Shown: positions 1 to 9,026, counted from the first letter of the stretch. The stretch: DNA of 64,000 bases from Bacillus sp. ISL-7 (GCF_018613065.1 NZ_JAGGQW010000001.1:60503-124502), one strand, 5' to 3'. Numbers and translations are program-made. Notes: generated from the sequence alone by a model not told the origin.

Positions 1-489
1 GTTTCGGCTATCAGTCCAACAGAGGAAAGAGAAAAAAATGCAGACTTCACGAATGTGTACTATAAAGATAGACATGTAATGGTAGTCCGTAAAAAAGAAT
101 TGGACAAGTTTACATCAAATGACGATTTGAAGAAAGCAAGAATTGCTGCTATTAAATCTTCTGTACAAGAACAAATAGTAGAAAAAGAATTTCCAAATGC
201 GGGGTTAAAATTATTAGGGAAATCTACTGAATTAGCTATGGATTTGGCAGCTAACAAAGTAGACGCAGTCCTAGTGGATCGCCCAACTGCTAAACTTCTT
301 ATTAAAAGCAACCCTAGCTTAGCGTTAACTGAACTACTATTTGATGACGATACAGCAGGGGCGGCTATTGCATTGCCTAATGATACAGATAAAGAAGTTA
401 TGGATACGATTAATAAAACGATTGAAAGAACAAAACCTGATTATGAAAAGTGGTTAATAGACGCAATGTCAAAAGTAAAACAAAATTAA
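1..489 (+). CDS. Amino-acid-type ABC transporter substrate-binding protein, C-terminal part
   Basis: The reading frame is open from the first base of the window, so the 5' end lies outside it; the GTG at 55 is internal rather than a start. The visible 162 residues match the second half of a family 3 extracellular solute-binding protein, with the lobe-crossing LAANKVDAVLVDR segment and a C-terminal helix ending EKWLIDAMSKVKQN. The protein would be a surface lipoprotein that delivers solute to the permease and ATPase that follow. Because frlD-like and frlB-like genes lie in the same cluster, I infer that the ligand is a fructosamine (Amadori compound) rather than a free amino acid. Confidence 0.9.
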   Translation, partial: VSAISPTEEREKNADFTNVYYKDRHVMVVRKKELDKFTSNDDLKKARIAAIKSSVQEQIVEKEFPNAGLKLLGKSTELAMDLAANKVDAVLVDRPTAKLLIKSNPSLALTELLFDDDTAGAAIALPNDTDKEVMDTINKTIERTKPDYEKWLIDAMSKVKQN

Positions 490-509
490 CGGTATTCCAA
501 ATAATTGCC

Positions 510-558
510 CCGATATAATACAAAATAAAGTTTATTTCTTACCATTGTATCATATCGG
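510..558 (+). other. Intercistronic stem-loop
   Basis: Arms 510-523 and 545-558 pair with one mismatch (CCGATAT and ATATCGG at the base). No T-tract follows, so it looks like an mRNA-stabilising or processing hairpin after the binding-protein cistron, as is common where binding protein is needed in excess over permease. Confidence 0.5.
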
Positions 559-600
559 TTTGGTGAGCTGGTAAAAACCATTTTAAAAGGGGGGAGTCAA

Positions 601-1263
601 TTGAATTTTTCATTTCTTGGAACCTATTATCAATTTTTTTTAACAGGGATCTATATAACCATCATCCTAGCTGTAATTGCGGTGGTATTAGGAAGTATTC
701 TTGGTGTTGCCTTAACCCTTTTAAGACGTTCCAGATATAAAATCGTTAAGTTAATTGGGGACATTTATGTTGAATTTGTAAGAGGTACACCGCTTCTTGC
801 TCAAATTTATATTATTTATGTTGGAGTACCTGCTCTTTTTAATGGAAGTGATATTCCGGATTTGGCGGTAGGTGCAATCGCCTTATCGCTTAATGCTGCT
901 GCCTATATTTCTGAAACAATTCGCTCCGGTATTGAAGCGGTTAGCAAGGGTCAAATGGAAGCGGCAAGAAGTTTAGGGATGAATCAAAGACAAGCGATGT
1001 TCGATATTATTATGCCTCAAGCATTTAAAAACATTTTACCAGCCCTGGGTAATCAGTTTATCGGAAGTATCAAGGATTCTTCTATCGTCTCTGTTATCGG
1101 TGTGGCTGAGCTGATGTATAAAACAACAATCGTTAGAGGAAATACGGCATTAGGATTGGAACCAATCCTTGTAGCCTCTCTTGGCTACCTAGTACTGACA
1201 TTTACTTTGTCGAGATTACTGGGGATTGTTGAAAGGAGGTTGAAGACTAGTGATAACCGTTAA
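601..1263 (+). CDS. Polar amino-acid-type ABC transporter permease
   Basis: This 220-residue inner-membrane permease belongs to the HisMQ/GlnP family. The TTG start follows a GGGGGAG ribosome binding site. Hydrophobic segments begin at about residues 10, 55, 85, 150 and 185, and the EAA loop, which contacts the ATPase, reads [22 protein letters not shown]. The length is typical, and only one permease gene is present, so the channel is probably a homodimer. The next gene starts 14 bases before this stop codon, which implies translational coupling with the ATPase. Confidence 0.92.
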   Translation: MNFSFLGTYYQFFLTGIYITIILAVIAVVLGSILGVALTLLRRSRYKIVKLIGDIYVEFVRGTPLLAQIYIIYVGVPALFNGSDIPDLAVGAIALSLNAAAYISETIRSGIEAVSKGQMEAARSLGMNQRQAMFDIIMPQAFKNILPALGNQFIGSIKDSSIVSVIGVAELMYKTTIVRGNTALGLEPILVASLGYLVLTFTLSRLLGIVERRLKTSDNR

Positions 1264-1972
1264 GGATTTACATAAGAGTTTTGGAAAAAATGAAGTTTTA
1301 AGAGGAATCGATGTCACGATCAATAAGGGTGAAGTAGTGGTTGTCATTGGTCCTTCAGGCTCAGGTAAAAGTACGTTCCTAAGATGTCTCAACCTATTGG
1401 AGACTCCAACAGGCGGTAGCATTCTGGTGAATGGACAAGATATTACAGCTAAGAATGTCAGTATTGACAAGGTGAGGGAAAAAATGGGAATGGTATTCCA
1501 GCAGTTTAATTTATTTCCTCACAAAACCGTTTGTCAAAATATCTGCCACGCTCCCATTAAAGTAAAAAAGATGAAGTCAGCCGAAGCAAAGGAATTAGCG
1601 GAAGAACTACTAAAAAAGGTAGGTTTATTGGAAAAGATAGACGCTTATCCATCTTCCTTGTCCGGCGGCCAGCAGCAGCGAATTGCCATCGCAAGAGCGC
1701 TTGCGATGAAGCCTGAGGTCATGTTATTCGATGAACCTACATCTGCTCTGGATCCTGAAATGGTTGGAGAGGTTTTGGCTGTAATGAAAGACCTTGCTAA
1801 AGAAGGAATGACCATGGTCGTTGTCACACATGAAATGGGATTTGCAAAAGAAGTGGGCGATCGAATTCTGTTCATTGATCAAGGGAAGATTATGGAAGAA
1901 AATAATCCGAAGGAATTTTTCGAAAATCCAAAGCACCCAAGGACTATTGATTTCCTATCAAAGGTGTTATAA
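1250..1972 (+). CDS. Polar amino-acid-type ABC transporter ATP-binding protein
   Basis: This 240-residue ATPase of the GlnQ/HisP type has Walker [10 protein letters not shown], the Q-loop [12 protein letters not shown], the signature LSGGQQQR, Walker [14 protein letters not shown] and the switch histidine in VVVTHEMGF. The GTG start at 1250 sits 9 bases after AAAGGAGGT, inside the end of the permease gene. It completes a three-part importer with the two upstream genes. A PfkB-type kinase starts 13 bases after the stop, which links import directly to phosphorylation of the imported compound. Confidence 0.94.
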   Translation: MITVKDLHKSFGKNEVLRGIDVTINKGEVVVVIGPSGSGKSTFLRCLNLLETPTGGSILVNGQDITAKNVSIDKVREKMGMVFQQFNLFPHKTVCQNICHAPIKVKKMKSAEAKELAEELLKKVGLLEKIDAYPSSLSGGQQQRIAIARALAMKPEVMLFDEPTSALDPEMVGEVLAVMKDLAKEGMTMVVVTHEMGFAKEVGDRILFIDQGKIMEENNPKEFFENPKHPRTIDFLSKVL

Positions 1973-1985
1973 GTGAGGTTTGATT

Positions 1986-2828
1986 ATGAAAGTAATTGGT
2001 TTAGGTGACAATGTCGTAGATAAATATGAACATATTCGTACCATGTATCCAGGAGGAAATGCACTGAACTTTGCCGTCTATGCCAAAAGGCTTGGAGTGG
2101 ATGCGGCCTTTCTAGGTGCATTTGGAACAGACCGAGAAGCAGTACACGTACAGGAAAGTATCCAGCAAATTGGATTGGATATCAGTCATTGTAGGGTTTA
2201 TGAAGGAGAGAACGGCTGTGCCAGAGTTACCTTAAAAGAAGGAGACCGGGTGTTTTTAGGAAGCAACCGCTGCGGTGTATTACGGGAACATGGATTAAAT
2301 TTAACCGCTGCTGATTTGAACTATATCAAAGAATTTGATTTAGTCCACACAGGCCTTTATGGATTTACAGAACCGGAATTGCAGAAGCTTAAAGAATTGG
2401 GTGTCCCCATCGGCTTCGACTTTTCATCCGATTTTACAGAAAATCAAGTGAATGAAATTGTTCCATTTGTAGATTATGCTTATTTTTCCTGCAGTCATTT
2501 AAGGATAGATGAGATGCTTAATCTGATGTTAAAGGTGACAAAAATGGGCTGTAAATTGGTGCTATGCACCATGGGGGAAAAAGGGGCTCTATTATTCGAC
2601 GGTGCCAAATTCTACGTGCAGGTACCAAAGCTTGTTAAAGCAACCGACACAATGGGAGCAGGCGATTCTTTCATTACTTGCTTTATGGTGAACTACATAG
2701 GCCAAATCAAAGAAGGCATTTTTGATCAAGACCAAATCATTACAAAGAGCCTGGAGAAAGCAGCCGATTTCTCATCCCAGCAATGCCTGGTTGACGGCTC
2801 CTTTGGTTACGGAAAGGTGTATGAGTAA
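1986..2828 (+). CDS. frlD: PfkB-family fructosamine (fructoselysine-type) 6-kinase
   Basis: The protein is about 280 residues and of ribokinase/PfkB fold, close to FrlD, which phosphorylates fructose-amino acids at C6 before deglycation. It shows the N-terminal YPGGNALNFAVYAKRLG sugar-binding stretch and the C-terminal TDTMGAGDSFITCF motif, where the aspartate of GAGD is the catalytic base. I chose ATG 1986, preceded by GTGAGGTT; a TTG at 1980 would add two residues. It is the fourth gene of the transporter operon. The natural Amadori substrate cannot be read from sequence. Confidence 0.85.
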   Translation: MKVIGLGDNVVDKYEHIRTMYPGGNALNFAVYAKRLGVDAAFLGAFGTDREAVHVQESIQQIGLDISHCRVYEGENGCARVTLKEGDRVFLGSNRCGVLREHGLNLTAADLNYIKEFDLVHTGLYGFTEPELQKLKELGVPIGFDFSSDFTENQVNEIVPFVDYAYFSCSHLRIDEMLNLMLKVTKMGCKLVLCTMGEKGALLFDGAKFYVQVPKLVKATDTMGAGDSFITCFMVNYIGQIKEGIFDQDQIITKSLEKAADFSSQQCLVDGSFGYGKVYE

Positions 2829-2882
2829 GGCCCCATTAATGTAAAGGTTTTATAAAAATAAAGATTATTGGAGGAGAAACAA

Positions 2883-2945
2883 GTGGAACTAAATTATATC
2901 GTGGTACAAATTAAGGAGAAATATATATGGAAACTAGAATATTAA
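2883..2945 (+). pseudogene. In-frame deletion relic of a second frlB (20 codons)
   Basis: A GTG codon preceded by GGAGGAG opens a 20-codon frame. Its first 13 codons (VELNYIVVQIKEK) match the start of the intact frlB at 4036 (MELNYIISEIKEK). Its last seven (YIWKLEY-stop) match the extreme C-terminus of that protein (YMWKLEY-stop). The leader sequence before the start codon is also nearly the same as the leader of the intact gene. The middle, roughly 300 codons, is missing without loss of frame. Synonymous and nonsynonymous differences show that this is an old paralogue and not an assembly copy. It lies where frlB would be expected, directly after frlD. Confidence 0.8.
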
Positions 2946-2961
2946 TCTATAAATATTTAAC

Positions 2962-2994
2962 AAAACAGGTATCGTTATGAACGATACCTGTTTT
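2962..2994 (+). terminator. Terminator of the ABC-frlD operon
   Basis: Perfect 15-bp arms 2962-2976 and 2980-2994 are separated by a 3-base loop and end in TTTT. It lies 17 bases after the frlB relic. Confidence 0.8.
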
Positions 2995-3081
2995 ATTAAT
3001 GGGATAAGGGAACAAAGGATAATTTTTTCTATGGGAATAAGGAAACTTCACTGCCATTGACAGAGAAGTGTCCAGATCCAT

Positions 3082-3810
3082 TTAAGTTGTGATCGTTAAA
3101 GCAATTAATTCAGTTCGTGTTTTAAAGTTAGAAGTATGAATCGGGATTTTGCTTTCATCGTATATGATTTTATCGATATTAAATACTGTATCACCAATAT
3201 CACAATCTAAATATTCAGCTTCTAGACTTGTAGCCGGGACAACCGTAATGATTTTATGGGCAGAACTGGAATTAATGTTAACGTTATAAATGTTTTTTAA
3301 AACATCATAGGTTGATATATTTTCAAGGAAGTGACTGGCTAAATCAGGGAAGCGCTCTAAGGAGTAATGAGTTTCATCAAGGGTAAAAGGGTAGTCATCC
3401 ATAAACATTAGTCGGACGAGCCTTAATACAGGTGCGTTAATGGCAATTCGAAGAGATTCCGCTATTTCAGGAGAAGCTTTAATTTCCTCGCAAACAAGAA
3501 TCCGCTTTGAAGGACTTTTTCTTAACTGTTTGTTAAAGTCAGTAAAACCATCAACTGAAACTAATTCCCTTGCGAGTTTAGTCCGCATGACAAATGTACC
3601 TTTTCCTTGTTTGCGTTCTAGAAGACCTTCCTCGGTCAACTCCTGAATGGCTCTTCTAACTGTTATTCGGCTGACACCATAGATCTCACATAATTCTGCT
3701 TCGTTAGGGAGCCTCTCACCTTGTTTATAAATTCCTTGCAGAATCGAATCCTTAATGATTTGTTTTAATTGGTCATATAAAGGTGTTGAAATAGAATTGT
3801 TTAATTTCAT
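3082..3810 (-). CDS. frlR: GntR/UTRA transcriptional regulator of the fructosamine cluster
   Basis: This is a two-domain repressor of the HutC subfamily, 242 residues from ATG 3810, which has GAAAGGAAC ahead of it; an upstream TTG at 3828 lacks such a site. The winged helix (about 10-75) contains NEAELCEIYGVSRITVRRAIQELTEEG, and the C-terminal UTRA ligand-binding domain covers about 95-235. The gene sits between the two parts of the fructosamine locus and reads against both. A perfect 20-bp palindrome just upstream and a related site over the frlB start region are its likely operators. A phosphorylated Amadori compound is the likely inducer (inference). Confidence 0.85.
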   Translation of the reverse strand: MKLNNSISTPLYDQLKQIIKDSILQGIYKQGERLPNEAELCEIYGVSRITVRRAIQELTEEGLLERKQGKGTFVMRTKLARELVSVDGFTDFNKQLRKSPSKRILVCEEIKASPEIAESLRIAINAPVLRLVRLMFMDDYPFTLDETHYSLERFPDLASHFLENISTYDVLKNIYNVNINSSSAHKIITVVPATSLEAEYLDCDIGDTVFNIDKIIYDESKIPIHTSNFKTRTELIALTITT

Positions 3811-3838
3811 TGTATATGTTCCTTTCAAACAATAAGTC

Positions 3839-3858
3839 GTTATATAATATTATATAAC
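3839..3858. promoter_or_regulatory. Palindromic operator for the GntR/UTRA regulator
   Basis: GTTATATAATATTATATAAC is a perfect 20-bp palindrome 28 bases upstream of the regulator start codon. The half-site GTTATATAA recurs at 3988 in front of frlB. The assignment to the adjacent regulator is inference. Confidence 0.65.
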
Positions 3859-3955
3859 AAAAATGTATTTAATGTATATATTGTTTTAATATTCTTAAAA
3901 TATATTAACTTTTATGACCGTTTGAATTTTATATTACTAATTTTCAGAATTATAG

Positions 3956-4012
3956 TTGACATTTTTACACTTGAGTATTATTATGATGTTATATAACGTT
4001 ATAATATATAAT
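3956..4012 (+). promoter_or_regulatory. frlB promoter with overlapping GntR operator
   Basis: A consensus sigma-A promoter is visible: TTGACA at 3956-3961, a 17-base spacer and TATTAT at 3979-3984. The palindrome GTTATATAAC (3988-3997) followed by a GTTATAATATATAAT variant covers the expected transcription start. Binding there would block initiation. Confidence 0.7.
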
Positions 4013-4035
4013 AGAACTTAATTGGAGGAGAAAAA

Positions 4036-5004
4036 ATGGAATTAAATTATATCATCTCAGAAATTAAGGAAAAACAACCGGAAATAAAGAGTGTTCATTT
4101 TGTAGGCTGCGGTGCTTCTAAAGCAGAATTATATCCTGCAAAGTATTTCCTGGAGGCTAATTCCAAACAGCTTCGTGTCAGCTTATTCACAGCAAATGAA
4201 TTCAATTATGCGACTCCAGTATCTGTGGATGACACCAGCATTGTTATTACTTGTTCTCTAGGTGGATCTACTCCAGAAACTGTTGCTGCTACGACAAAAG
4301 CAAAAGAATTAGGCGCACATGTAATTGCTGTTACATATGAAGAAGGTTCTGCGATTACAAAAGATGCGGATTATGTAGTTTACCATGGCTGGGCTGCTAA
4401 TTATGGTGCGAAAATGGAGAAGATGACTAAGGTATTAGGTCTAGCAGCTGAAATCCTAAATCAATTTGAAGGCTATGAGCACTACAGCAAAATGCAAGAT
4501 GGATTTTCTAAAATCTATGACTTAATCGAAAACTCTGTGTCCTCTGTGCTTCCACAAGCAAAGGCATTTGCAGATGCTTACAAAGATGATCAAACCATTT
4601 ATGTAATGAGCAGCGGTGCAACTCATGAAGTAGCGTACTCTTTCTCGATCTGCTTACTAATGGAAATGCAATGGATCAACTCAGGAACATTCCACGATGG
4701 GGAATTCTTCCACGGTCCATTCGAAATCGTATACAAAGATGTACCATTCCTACTATTGATGAATGATGGCAGAACAAGGGATATGGATTCACGCGCACTT
4801 GAGTTCCTAAATAGATTCGATGCTAAAACAACTGTCGTAGATGCAAAAGACTTTGGGCTAGGATCTGCGATTGCAAAAGAAGTCGTTGATTACTTTAACC
4901 CAATGTTAATCTCAGGTGTATTACGTGTGTATGCAGAACAATTAGCTATAGTTAGAAATCATCCACTTACAAAAAGAAGATACATGTGGAAGTTAGAATA
5001 CTAA
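4036..5004 (+). CDS. frlB: Fructosamine-6-phosphate deglycase (SIS domain)
   Basis: This 322-residue protein carries two sugar isomerase (SIS) domains and is closely similar to FrlB, which splits fructoselysine 6-phosphate into glucose 6-phosphate and the amino acid. Visible landmarks are CSLGGSTPETVAA in the first SIS domain, MEMQWINSGTFHDGEFFHGPFEI in the region that holds the catalytic glutamate, and the typical C-terminus RRYMWKLEY. It starts at ATG 4036, 10 bases after GGAGGAG. It has its own promoter downstream of the regulator rather than lying in the transporter-kinase operon, where only a deletion relic of a second copy remains. Confidence 0.88.
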   Translation: MELNYIISEIKEKQPEIKSVHFVGCGASKAELYPAKYFLEANSKQLRVSLFTANEFNYATPVSVDDTSIVITCSLGGSTPETVAATTKAKELGAHVIAVTYEEGSAITKDADYVVYHGWAANYGAKMEKMTKVLGLAAEILNQFEGYEHYSKMQDGFSKIYDLIENSVSSVLPQAKAFADAYKDDQTIYVMSSGATHEVAYSFSICLLMEMQWINSGTFHDGEFFHGPFEIVYKDVPFLLLMNDGRTRDMDSRALEFLNRFDAKTTVVDAKDFGLGSAIAKEVVDYFNPMLISGVLRVYAEQLAIVRNHPLTKRRYMWKLEY

Positions 5005-5034
5005 CCTGATATATTTGTTATAATTTTTCAAGAG

Positions 5035-5065
5035 ACTGGTATTAATATTTAATACCAGTTTTTAT
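5035..5065 (+). terminator. frlB terminator
   Basis: Arms ACTGGTATTAA (5035-5045) and TTAATACCAGT (5049-5059) are perfect, with a TTTTTAT tail. Confidence 0.8.
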
Positions 5066-5327
5066 ATTTTTTATGAATGGATCTCTTCTTTATAAACTAA
5101 AGAGAGAGACTTGATTTATCACTTAGATTCCTAAATCGAATAAGAAAAACTCCTGAAGCTATAAATGATTAAAATATCAAATGAATCCTTGCTATCCCCA
5201 CAGAGGATTGGTTAAATATTACTTGATAGTTATCAAACATTTTATGATTTTACCAACCGTATTTTTTTGTTCCTTAATACTTTAATGCAGTGTGGGGTAC
5301 TTGCCCCCCTTTAAAAGAGGGTTTTAT
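5062..5327. other. Intergenic region upstream of cdaR
   Basis: No gene is seen. It contains the perfect 14-bp palindrome TTGATAGTTATCAA-like element at 5223-5236 (TTGATA then TATCAA), which could be an operator for the following regulator. AT-rich promoter-like sequence follows, but no clear -35/-10 pair can be assigned. Confidence 0.4.
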
Positions 5328-6449
5328 ATGAGATTTTTAGATCAATCCTTGGCTCAGGAAATTGTAAATCGAACGATGAAAATCATCAACCGAAATATTA
5401 ATGTCATGAATGAGAAAGGGGTTATTATTGGATCAGGTGATAAGAGAAGGATAGATACTATTCATGAAGGTGCTGTAAGAGTTATAGAAACCCAAACAGA
5501 ATTTGAAATCAGTGAAGACGAAACGGAACAACTTCACGGTGTCAGGGCAGGAATTAACCTTCCTATTAAGTTCCGTGGCAAGGTGGTGGGTGTCATTGGA
5601 ATTACGGGAGCACCTGATGAAATCCGTAGCTACGGGGAATTAGTAAAAATGGCAGCAGAAATGATCCTTGAACAAGCAGTATTAATCGATGAAATGCAGT
5701 GGGATGAACGATTAAAAGAAGAACTTACTGGTCAGCTGCTGCACGGAGTGGATCAGTTAAATTCCCTTTATTTTGAAAGGATAAAGCGGCTTGGAATAGA
5801 CTTAGACATTCCACGCGTTGCAATTCTTCTAACATTTGGAAATAATTCAAAAGGATACAAATGGATCCGAGATAAACTGGATAAAGCTGACTTATATGTA
5901 ATGCAACCGGATTATATGGTTTTATTAAAAAAAGTAAGCATAAAAGAATCAGAGTGGGAATCAGCCAAAACTTTACAACAAATGGAAAAATGGTCTGAGG
6001 GCTTAGAAAAATATCAAAAATTAGACTGTAACATTTCGGTTGGCAGTTATCATCCAACCATTGATGGAATAGCTAAGTCTTATCGGAAGGCAATATATAC
6101 TTCGAGTGTTGGTGGAAAACTGGACCCAAATAAAAAAATTTATTTTTACGAGGATTATAAACTGCCTGTTTTCCTAGCACGGGTCAATCAATATGGTATT
6201 AGCGACGAGATTGGTCCTTATATTGAACAATTGAAACAGCATGATAAAAAAGGAGAACTACTTGATACGTTAAAGGTTTATGTTGAGGAGAATGGAGACA
6301 ACCATAAAGTGGTTGGACGGTTATTTATACATCGTAACACGCTCAGATACCGTTTGGACCGTATTACAGAACTGACAAACAAGGATCCGCGTAAAGTAAA
6401 GGATTTACTTGAGCTTTATCTATCTTTTTTACAAAATCAAGTGAAATAA
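5328..6449 (+). CDS. cdaR: CdaR-family sugar diacid/glycerate regulator
   Basis: The protein is 373 residues from ATG 5328, which has GAGGG upstream; a longer frame from 5292 has none. The N-terminal putative sugar-diacid recognition domain (1-135) begins MRFLDQSLAQEIVNRTM, as in CdaR. A middle region precedes the C-terminal PucR-type helix-turn-helix (about 310-370) with GRLFIHRNTLRYRLDRI. CdaR activates genes for galactarate, glucarate and glycerate catabolism in other bacteria. Here the next two genes encode a GntP permease and glycerate kinase, so glycerate is the likely effector. Confidence 0.88.
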   Translation: MRFLDQSLAQEIVNRTMKIINRNINVMNEKGVIIGSGDKRRIDTIHEGAVRVIETQTEFEISEDETEQLHGVRAGINLPIKFRGKVVGVIGITGAPDEIRSYGELVKMAAEMILEQAVLIDEMQWDERLKEELTGQLLHGVDQLNSLYFERIKRLGIDLDIPRVAILLTFGNNSKGYKWIRDKLDKADLYVMQPDYMVLLKKVSIKESEWESAKTLQQMEKWSEGLEKYQKLDCNISVGSYHPTIDGIAKSYRKAIYTSSVGGKLDPNKKIYFYEDYKLPVFLARVNQYGISDEIGPYIEQLKQHDKKGELLDTLKVYVEENGDNHKVVGRLFIHRNTLRYRLDRITELTNKDPRKVKDLLELYLSFLQNQVK

Positions 6450-6467
6450 ATTGTGCAAACGCACAAA

Positions 6468-6495
6468 AAGGCCTAGCAGAACTAGGTCTTTTTTT
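6468..6495 (+). terminator. cdaR terminator
   Basis: Arms 6468-6476 and 6482-6490 contain GGCCTAG/CTAGGTC with one G-T pair and are followed by seven T residues. Confidence 0.75.
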
Positions 6496-6521
6496 GATTG
6501 GAGGAACAATGTAAATGACTT

Positions 6522-6535
6522 GGAAAACGCTTACA
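6522..6535 (+). promoter_or_regulatory. CcpA cre-like site before the glycerate permease
   Basis: GGAAAACGCTTACA matches the cre consensus TGWAANCGNTNWCA at all but the first position and lies 34 bases before the permease start codon. Confidence 0.55.
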
Positions 6536-6568
6536 ATGGTGATACAAACAACAAGGGGGTATAAATAA

Positions 6569-7843
6569 GTGGATGGACATATTCAAGTAAGCGCTTTAGG
6601 TGCAGTTGTAGCATTAGTTATTGCCATCATTTTAATTTTAAAGAAAGTTTCTCCTGTCTATGGGATGATTGCCGGTGCGTTTGTTGGTGGTCTTGTTGGC
6701 GGAGTAGATATTACCGATACCGTAACCTTAATGATGGAAGGGGCTAAAGGTATTATTCCAGCCGTTTTAAGAATTTTGGCAGCGGGTGTTTTAGCTGGCG
6801 TTCTCATCGAGTCTGGGTCTGCCGCTGTTATTGCGGAAACAATTGTTAAAAAACTAGGTGAAACGAGAGCGTTACTTGCTTTAGCTATAGCAACGATGAT
6901 TTTAACGACAGTAGGTGTTTTCATTGATGTTGCTGTTATTACAGTTTCTCCCATTGCTCTTGCGATTGCCAAGAGGGCTGGCATTTCGAAAACTGCTATT
7001 TTATTAGCAATGATTGGTGGAGGAAAAGCCGGAAACATTATGTCACCAAACCCAAATGCTATTGCTGCCTCGGATGCTTTTAAAGTTCCATTAACATCCA
7101 TTATGGCTGCTGGAATCATTCCTGCAATTTTCGGGCTTGTTGTCACGTATTTCCTTGCTAAAAAACTGGTGAAAAAGGGTTCGACCGTTCAAGCACAAGA
7201 AATTCAATCTCATAACGGCGGGCAGCTGCCTTCTTTTTTACCGGCCCTAATTGCGCCAATTGTGACGATTATTTTATTAGCCTTAAGACCACTGTTCGAT
7301 ATTAGTATTGACCCGATGATTGCTTTACCTGTTGGAGGTATTGTTGGTGCAATCGTGATGGGCAGAGGAAGAAAAGTAAACGAGTATGCTATTTCAGGCT
7401 TGGGGAAAATGACCGGTGTGGCAATCATGCTCCTTGGAACAGGTACTCTTGCAGGTATTATCGCTAATTCTGGATTAAAAGATGTTTTAATCGAAGGATT
7501 AAATGCACTTGGCCTCCCAGGTTATGTTCTTGCACCGGTATCCGGTATCTTTATGTCAGCTGCAACTGCTTCTACAACTGCTGGTACAGCTGTAGCCAGC
7601 CAAGTATTTAGTTCGACGATCTTAGGAATGGGTGTTTCCGCTATTGCCGGTGCTGCTATGATTCATGCAGGTGCAACCGTTTTAGACCACTTACCACACG
7701 GCAGCTTCTTCCATGCTACAGGCGGAAGTGTCAACATGGAAATTAAAGAACGCCTAAAAGTAATTCCATATGAAACACTAGTTGGTTTAACGTTAGCTAT
7801 TATTTCTACCTTAATTTATGGTGTATTTCATTTGTTTGGATAA
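6569..7843 (+). CDS. GntP-family gluconate/glycerate:H+ symporter
   Basis: This 424-residue integral membrane protein has about 12 to 14 hydrophobic segments. It carries GntP family features such as GGGKAGNIMSPNPNAIAAS and the C-terminal HAGATVLDHLPHGSFFHATGGS. The GTG start at 6569 follows AAGGGGG. Family members import gluconate, related aldonates or glycerate. Because glycerate kinase follows after 27 bases and CdaR precedes it, glycerate is the most likely substrate. Confidence 0.88.
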   Translation: MDGHIQVSALGAVVALVIAIILILKKVSPVYGMIAGAFVGGLVGGVDITDTVTLMMEGAKGIIPAVLRILAAGVLAGVLIESGSAAVIAETIVKKLGETRALLALAIATMILTTVGVFIDVAVITVSPIALAIAKRAGISKTAILLAMIGGGKAGNIMSPNPNAIAASDAFKVPLTSIMAAGIIPAIFGLVVTYFLAKKLVKKGSTVQAQEIQSHNGGQLPSFLPALIAPIVTIILLALRPLFDISIDPMIALPVGGIVGAIVMGRGRKVNEYAISGLGKMTGVAIMLLGTGTLAGIIANSGLKDVLIEGLNALGLPGYVLAPVSGIFMSAATASTTAGTAVASQVFSSTILGMGVSAIAGAAMIHAGATVLDHLPHGSFFHATGGSVNMEIKERLKVIPYETLVGLTLAIISTLIYGVFHLFG

Positions 7844-7870
7844 CATCAAATAGACAGGAGAGGGAAAAAG

Positions 7871-9004
7871 ATGAAGATTGTCATTGCGCCGGATTCATTT
7901 AAAGAAAGTTTATCCGCACTTGAGGCAGCGGAATCGATTGAAAAAGGTTTTAAACGGGTTATTCCTAATGCTGAATATGTAAAAGTACCAATGGCCGACG
8001 GAGGAGAAGGCACGGTCCAGTCTTTAGTAGATGCAACTCGCGGTGAAATTATTTCTAAAACTGTAACGGGACCACTGGGAGATCCAGTAGATGCCTTCTT
8101 TGGAATCCTTGGCAATAAAACGACGGCTGTAATTGAGATGGCTGCCGCTTCTGGTTTACACCTAGTACCAGCTGAGAAACGAAATCCCCTTGTAACAACG
8201 ACTAAGGGGACAGGTGAATTAATTGCTGCTGCTCTTGATCATGGTGTTAACCATATCATTATTGGGATCGGCGGGAGTGCGACAAACGACGGTGGTGCCG
8301 GAATGGCAAAAGCCCTTGGAGCACGTCTGCTTGATAAGAATGGAATGGAAATTGGAGAAGGAGGCGGCGCTCTTTACCACTTAGCCTCTATTAATCTGTC
8401 AGAATTTGACCCGCGCTTAGCACCGATTAAAATCGAGGTAGCATGTGATGTAGATAATCCGTTAACGGGCGAAAAGGGGGCTTCTGCTATCTTCGGGCCA
8501 CAAAAAGGAGCTACTCTAGAAATGATAGCAGAACTGGATAAAAATCTTGGTCATTTTGCTGCTGTTGTCGAACGAGATCTTGGTAAAAAAATTAACGACG
8601 TACCTGGTGCGGGTGCTGCTGGCGGCCTTGGCGGAGGACTATTGGCCTTTCTACCTTCAGAATTGAAGCGGGGCGTCGAAATTGTTATCGAAGCCACTGG
8701 TTTATCCCACATCGTCAAGGACGCAGATTTGGTTATCACTGGAGAAGGGAAGATTGACGGACAAACCATCTTTGGCAAAACTCCAATTGGGGTTGCTAAA
8801 ACAGCTAAAAAATATGGAGTCCCTGTTGTCGGAATCGCCGGAAACGTTTCGAAGGATAGTTATGTTGTTCATGAATATGGTATTGATGCGATATTCAGCA
8901 TTGTCCCTGGGGTGATATTATTAGAAGATGCCTTTAAACATGCAGAAGAATACGTCGAGACAACCGCGTCGAATATAGCTGCTGTTTTTAAAATGAAAAA
9001 ATAA
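7871..9004 (+). CDS. glxK: Glycerate kinase
   Basis: The protein is 377 residues, the usual length of the GlxK/GarK family, which phosphorylates D-glycerate to a phosphoglycerate that enters glycolysis. The N-terminus MKIVIAPDSFKESLSALEAAESIEKGF is typical, as are ADGGEGT, GIGGSATNDGGAGMAKALGA, GAAGGLGGGLLAFL and TGEGKIDGQT. It starts at ATG 7871 after GGAGAGGG and forms a two-gene operon with the permease. Whether it makes 2- or 3-phosphoglycerate is not decided by these motifs. Confidence 0.93.
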   Translation: MKIVIAPDSFKESLSALEAAESIEKGFKRVIPNAEYVKVPMADGGEGTVQSLVDATRGEIISKTVTGPLGDPVDAFFGILGNKTTAVIEMAAASGLHLVPAEKRNPLVTTTKGTGELIAAALDHGVNHIIIGIGGSATNDGGAGMAKALGARLLDKNGMEIGEGGGALYHLASINLSEFDPRLAPIKIEVACDVDNPLTGEKGASAIFGPQKGATLEMIAELDKNLGHFAAVVERDLGKKINDVPGAGAAGGLGGGLLAFLPSELKRGVEIVIEATGLSHIVKDADLVITGEGKIDGQTIFGKTPIGVAKTAKKYGVPVVGIAGNVSKDSYVVHEYGIDAIFSIVPGVILLEDAFKHAEEYVETTASNIAAVFKMKK

Positions 9005-9026
9005 ATGGAATTTTAAATAAGTAGTA

